From Gammaproteobacteria bacterium (GTDB lineage: Bacteria; Pseudomonadota; Gammaproteobacteria; Francisellales; CACEW01), in assembly GCA_028282045.1 (NCBI GenBank), contig JANQIS010000130.1:1-8724 (forward strand): a DNA stretch of 8,724 bases. The letters run 5' to 3'. Numbering within the stretch: position 1 is the stretch's first letter; every line of letters begins with the position of its first letter. Shown here piece after piece: positions 6,498 through 8,724 of the stretch. The notes below the pieces were generated by a model. The model worked only from the letters and a program-made list of their open reading frames with translations. It had not been told where the DNA came from and searched no databases. The position numbers were made by a program, and so were the translations under genes.

Positions 6498-6750
6498 ACA
6501 CCATAATCCCTCTGGGCGCCGATGATGCACATCTAACGCTTCGCAAACCCCAGTAAAATACTTATGCAAAACACAGGCTTTAATGAATTAATAAAATATT
6601 GATTCAATATGGAATTTAACGTAGGTAAGTATTCTGACCGTATAGAACCATCCACCGAAAAGGATAGTACGCCTAAAACCAGTAACTAAAGCAATACAAC
6701 TGCTACTGTAATTAAACAGCACTGCAATCGAGAGTCATTGAGGATACGCC
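6498..6750. other. 253-bp spacer without a convincing gene
   Basis: The spacer lies between the converging coiled-coil gene and the sufE-type gene. It is AT-rich in the middle. It contains a 15-bp near-perfect dyad ATATTGA-T-TCAATAT (6596-6610). Directly on its right edge is an ATG (6609) that opens a 26-codon frame to TAA at 6687-6689, with no ribosome binding site. I see no strong hairpin followed by T residues on either strand, so the ends of both flanking transcripts are unexplained. Confidence 0.5.
6596..6610. repeat. 15-bp dyad, operator-like
   Basis: ATATTGA and TCAATAT are perfect inverted copies around a single central T. The site lies in otherwise non-coding DNA, so it could bind a dimeric regulator. 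It does not fit the FNR (TTGAT-N4-ATCAA) spacing. AT-rich sequence makes chance dyads fairly common. Confidence 0.35.
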
Positions 6751-7167
6751 CTAACCTAGTGCGGCGTGCGCTGCTTTATAAATGGCTTGAATCATGCTGT
6801 TCAGCCCATTGCTTCGGGTTGGGCTCAAATGCTGATGCAGACCAATTTCCTCAATAAAATCCGGCGCTGTATCAAGAATATCCTGTGGGGTTTGATTATT
6901 GTAAGCGCTAAATAATATGGCCATTAGCCCGGAAACAATCGCCGCATCACTGGTGCCGTGCATTTGCAAACGTCCGCCCTCAAGCCAGCTATCAAACCAC
7001 ACTTGCGACTGACAGCCTTTGATCAAGTATTGGGATGTTTTTTTCTTTTCAGGGAAGTCTTGCGTTTGTTTACCCAAGCCGATAATAAGCTGATATTTTT
7101 CCATCCAGTCATCGAGAAAATCGAATTTATCGATAATGGCTTGTTGGGCCTGAATAATGTGCGTCAT
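6751..7167 (-). CDS. sufE: SufE/CsdE-type cysteine desulfurase sulfur acceptor
   Basis: Proteins of this family accept persulfide sulfur from a SufS/CsdA-type cysteine desulfurase on one conserved cysteine and pass it to the Fe-S cluster assembly machinery in the cytoplasm. The length of 138 aa equals that of E. coli SufE. The active-site loop is IKGCQSQVW with the acceptor cysteine at residue 52. The flanking family blocks are W-MEKYQLIIGLGK (21-33), the SDAAIVSGLMA helix and the C-terminal LSPTRSNGLNSMIQAIY. The ATG at 7167 has an AGG about eight bases upstream. No suf or csd partner gene is in the window, so it seems to be encoded apart from its desulfurase. Sequence alone does not separate SufE from CsdE, so the symbol is provisional. 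It has its own candidate promoter and lies 122 bp downstream of the MFS gene. Confidence 0.93.
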   Translation of the reverse strand: MTHIIQAQQAIIDKFDFLDDWMEKYQLIIGLGKQTQDFPEKKKTSQYLIKGCQSQVWFDSWLEGGRLQMHGTSDAAIVSGLMAILFSAYNNQTPQDILDTAPDFIEEIGLHQHLSPTRSNGLNSMIQAIYKAAHAALG

Positions 7168-7199
7168 GCTAGAAACCTGCGCAAAAGAGGCATTTTAAC

Positions 7200-7227
7200 A
7201 AAATACACACTAGCGCAAAACCGTCAA
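7200..7227 (-). promoter_or_regulatory. Candidate sigma70 promoter for the sufE-type gene
   Basis: On the minus strand TTGACG (7222-7227), a 16-bp spacer, then TATTTT (7200-7205), about 30 bp upstream of the start codon. The -35 is 5 of 6 to consensus. This supports transcription independent of the MFS gene upstream. A small inverted repeat TTCCCA/TGGGAA (7245-7250, 7260-7265) lies between the two genes but lacks a T-run. Confidence 0.5.
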
Positions 7228-7289
7228 TTGCATTGCCTGATTGCTTCCCAACAGCAGCGTGGGAATAACGCCAACCCACTATAGTTTGA

Positions 7290-8537
7290 TCACAGCTTAT
7301 AACGCCTCACCTGAAATAATGGCATAATAAAACTCAAAATCAGCACCAACATAAAGGCAATCGGAATAATACTCAGACCCAATTTATAATCCAGGCTATC
7401 TGGCTGAAGATAGGCTACGCGGCTCATCAACCACCCCACTGCCAGGTGAAACACTGCACCAAACAGCATAATCAGCATATTGGTAAAGGCAACACCATAG
7501 CCGGCGATGTCCTTAGGACAATAATCACGAAAACATTTCCACACTACCACCTGAGCGCTGGAAAAGAGCCCAAACAAAAATAATAAGACCCAAACCATCC
7601 AACTGGCACCAGGCTCCAGATAAACCAACACCATACTAATGAGTGCACCGCACAATGCCCCCACGCTAACCAAACGCATATAGTGATTGGTACGATCAGC
7701 CAAGCTGCCAATCACCGGGGCCCCAATCGCCCAGCCGACAAACAGCATAGTGACACCAAAAGAAGCCGCTGTGGCACTAAAGTGATACTCACCTTGCAAG
7801 AAAGGAATACCCCACATGGTTGCAAATAAAGTCGTGGGCAGATAAAACAACCCACCGACCAAGCCATTGAGAATAAGCAAAGGGTGACGAGAAAACTGCT
7901 TCACCTGGTGCCACCAACTTGTCTGGCTTGCAGGTTTTGTTTGCCTGGGTGGTAATCTCAACCCTGGTAACAGCAACAATACCGCCACCACAAAGCCCCA
8001 CAATGCCAAAGCGATAAAGATACTGTGCCAATGGAAATGTTGCATGAGCAGTGCACTGACCAGTTGGGCAATCGAGGCCGATACCGTACCTGCAGCGATG
8101 GTGATACCCGACACCAGTCCAAACCACTTAATATCCAAATATTGGCGGGCGATATAAATCACCGATATAAATGAAAACGCTGATGCACCACTAATCACCC
8201 AGCGTAACACATACCCACTCCAATAATGGTGGTTTAATACAAAACCGATAAATGCCAAGGTACATATCAATATGGCAGGAACCACCACACGATACAGTGA
8301 TAACCGATCAAGAATAATGCCACTGGGAATCTGCATCACCAAATAACCTAAATAAAACGCTGAGGCAAATGCGCCCATCCCTAAGGTATCGGTATGGTAT
8401 TGATGCTGTAACTGATGAAACACCAGGCTAGGCGAGATGCGAAAATAATAATCCAGGCAGTAAAACAAGATAAATAACGTAATCGCCATGACCACTGTGA
8501 TTTGAGAGACAGCCGGATGCTTAGGCATGTGATTCAT
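7290..8537 (-). CDS. Major facilitator superfamily transporter, substrate unknown
   Basis: This 415-aa inner-membrane protein has about 12 predicted transmembrane segments in two halves, joined by a polar loop around residues 194-218. It is a secondary carrier of the MFS fold. The motif-A loop after TM2 is GIILDRLSLYR (73-83), and its counterpart in the second half is GSLADRTNHYMR (277-288). After TM1 comes DYYFRISPS (29-37), a pattern I associate with MFS proteins of intracellular and aquatic Gammaproteobacteria such as Legionella and Coxiella relatives, most without a known substrate. No residue pattern lets me name the cargo. The ATG at 8537 and a second ATG at 8528 are both possible; neither has a clear Shine-Dalgarno sequence. 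The gene is divergent, across 35 bp, from an ACT-domain gene, and upstream of sufE on the same strand. Confidence 0.93.
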   Translation of the reverse strand: MNHMPKHPAVSQITVVMAITLFILFYCLDYYFRISPSLVFHQLQHQYHTDTLGMGAFASAFYLGYLVMQIPSGIILDRLSLYRVVVPAILICTLAFIGFVLNHHYWSGYVLRWVISGASAFSFISVIYIARQYLDIKWFGLVSGITIAAGTVSASIAQLVSALLMQHFHWHSIFIALALWGFVVAVLLLLPGLRLPPRQTKPASQTSWWHQVKQFSRHPLLILNGLVGGLFYLPTTLFATMWGIPFLQGEYHFSATAASFGVTMLFVGWAIGAPVIGSLADRTNHYMRLVSVGALCGALISMVLVYLEPGASWMVWVLLFLFGLFSSAQVVVWKCFRDYCPKDIAGYGVAFTNMLIMLFGAVFHLAVGWLMSRVAYLQPDSLDYKLGLSIIPIAFMLVLILSFIMPLFQVRRYKL

Positions 8538-8572
8538 TTCGAGTCGTTCTATATATAAGGTAAGATAATGCC
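8538..8572. promoter_or_regulatory. Very short divergent spacer between MFS and ACT-domain genes
   Basis: The only promoter-like sequence is a TATATATA stretch (8550-8557) that could serve as -10 for either direction. No good -35 pairs with it on either strand. If used leftward, the MFS transcript would have almost no leader. On the right, AAGG (8557-8560) lies seven bases before an ATG (8568) that opens only a two-codon frame, ATG-CCA-TGA. The stop of that frame overlaps the probable ATG at 8573. Confidence 0.35.
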
Positions 8573-8724
8573 ATGATGAACCTCAAGCCACAACGAATGC
8601 AACACATCTTGTTTACCCTGATTGGCACTGAAAATGATGCGCTCATGCTCACCATCAGCAATTACTGCCAACAAGCCGGCGTTACTATCAAACAACTCCA
8701 CCATATGCAAATCCAAGGCCATGA
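8573..8724 (+). CDS. ACT-domain protein, GcvR/SerB-N-like, N-terminal fragment (3' end outside window)
   Basis: Only the first 50 codons are present. They read like the first beta-alpha-beta part of an ACT domain: ILFTLIGTEND (12-22), then a helix (ALMLTISNYCQQAG), then VTIKQLHHMQIQG. The layout matches the N-terminus of GcvR, the glycine-cleavage repressor accessory protein, and the N-terminal ACT domains of SerB-type phosphoserine phosphatases. The usual D-x-P-G ligand-binding turn after the first strand is END-A-L here, so amino-acid binding may be changed. Two ATG codons occur in tandem at 8573 and 8576, with a weak AGGTAAGA (8558-8565) upstream. The rest lies beyond the window, so I cannot say whether a phosphatase domain follows. 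Confidence 0.65.
   Translation, partial: MMNLKPQRMQHILFTLIGTENDALMLTISNYCQQAGVTIKQLHHMQIQGH

Noticed and set aside
6596..6610. FNR box
   Set aside because: The halves are separated by one base, and the TTGAT-N4-ATCAA spacing is not met.
6958..7284. 108-codon rightward open frame across the sufE-type gene and its promoter
   Set aside because: It is antisense to a clear SufE homolog and runs into non-coding spacer, with no protein-like pattern.
7286..7301. TGTGATCA-containing sequence at the end of the MFS gene, as a CRP site
   Set aside because: Only one half (TGTGA) is present, with no TCACA partner at the required spacing, and it lies at a gene end.

Overview
This is a chromosomal housekeeping stretch from a gammaproteobacterium of moderate GC content. 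The evidence is the protein families together with gene neighbourhoods known from that class: gpsA near trmL, and nadK directly followed by recN. I cannot name the genus. The MFS protein has a look I associate loosely with Legionella/Coxiella-like bacteria, but that is only an impression. There are no transposases, phage genes, tRNAs, rRNAs or CRISPR arrays.

Layout. Bases 2-334 (+) hold the C-terminal part of glycerol-3-phosphate dehydrogenase GpsA. It converges on trmL (367-834, -), a tRNA wobble-base 2'-O-methyltransferase. trmL is divergent from nadK (906-1778, +), across a short spacer where the two predicted -10 boxes overlap. nadK and recN (1782-3449, +) are 3 nt apart and look like one operon. 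A 184-bp gap follows, with a perfect 11-bp stem hairpin that may act as the recN terminator and looks REP-like. Next comes a minus-strand operon: ftsY (start about 6080) followed by a 433-aa membrane protein (3634-4935). Its Shine-Dalgarno sequence overlaps the ftsY stop codon.

A 104-aa coiled-coil protein of unknown function (6183-6497, +) is divergent from ftsY behind a perfect TATAAT box. A 253-bp gap with no convincing gene separates it from a sufE-type gene (6751-7167, -) with its own candidate promoter. An MFS transporter gene (7290-8537, -) follows. It is divergent, across only 35 bp, from a gene cut by the window end (8573 onward, +) whose product begins like an ACT-domain regulator of the GcvR/SerB-N type.

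The most interesting item is the 433-aa protein coupled to ftsY. It has the two-domain plan of the sugar-nucleotidyltransferase/CDP-alcohol phosphatidyltransferase fusions (archaeal-type bifunctional IPCT-DIPPS). A gap-free comparison with the remembered family pattern suggests that all four aspartates of the CDP-alcohol phosphotransferase motif are replaced, and that the N-terminal GxGxR loop is degraded. It may be a pseudoenzyme, or an enzyme repurposed as a membrane protein, co-expressed with the SRP receptor. The other genes serve lipid precursor synthesis (gpsA), tRNA modification (trmL), NADP supply (nadK), break repair (recN), membrane protein targeting (ftsY) and Fe-S assembly (sufE).
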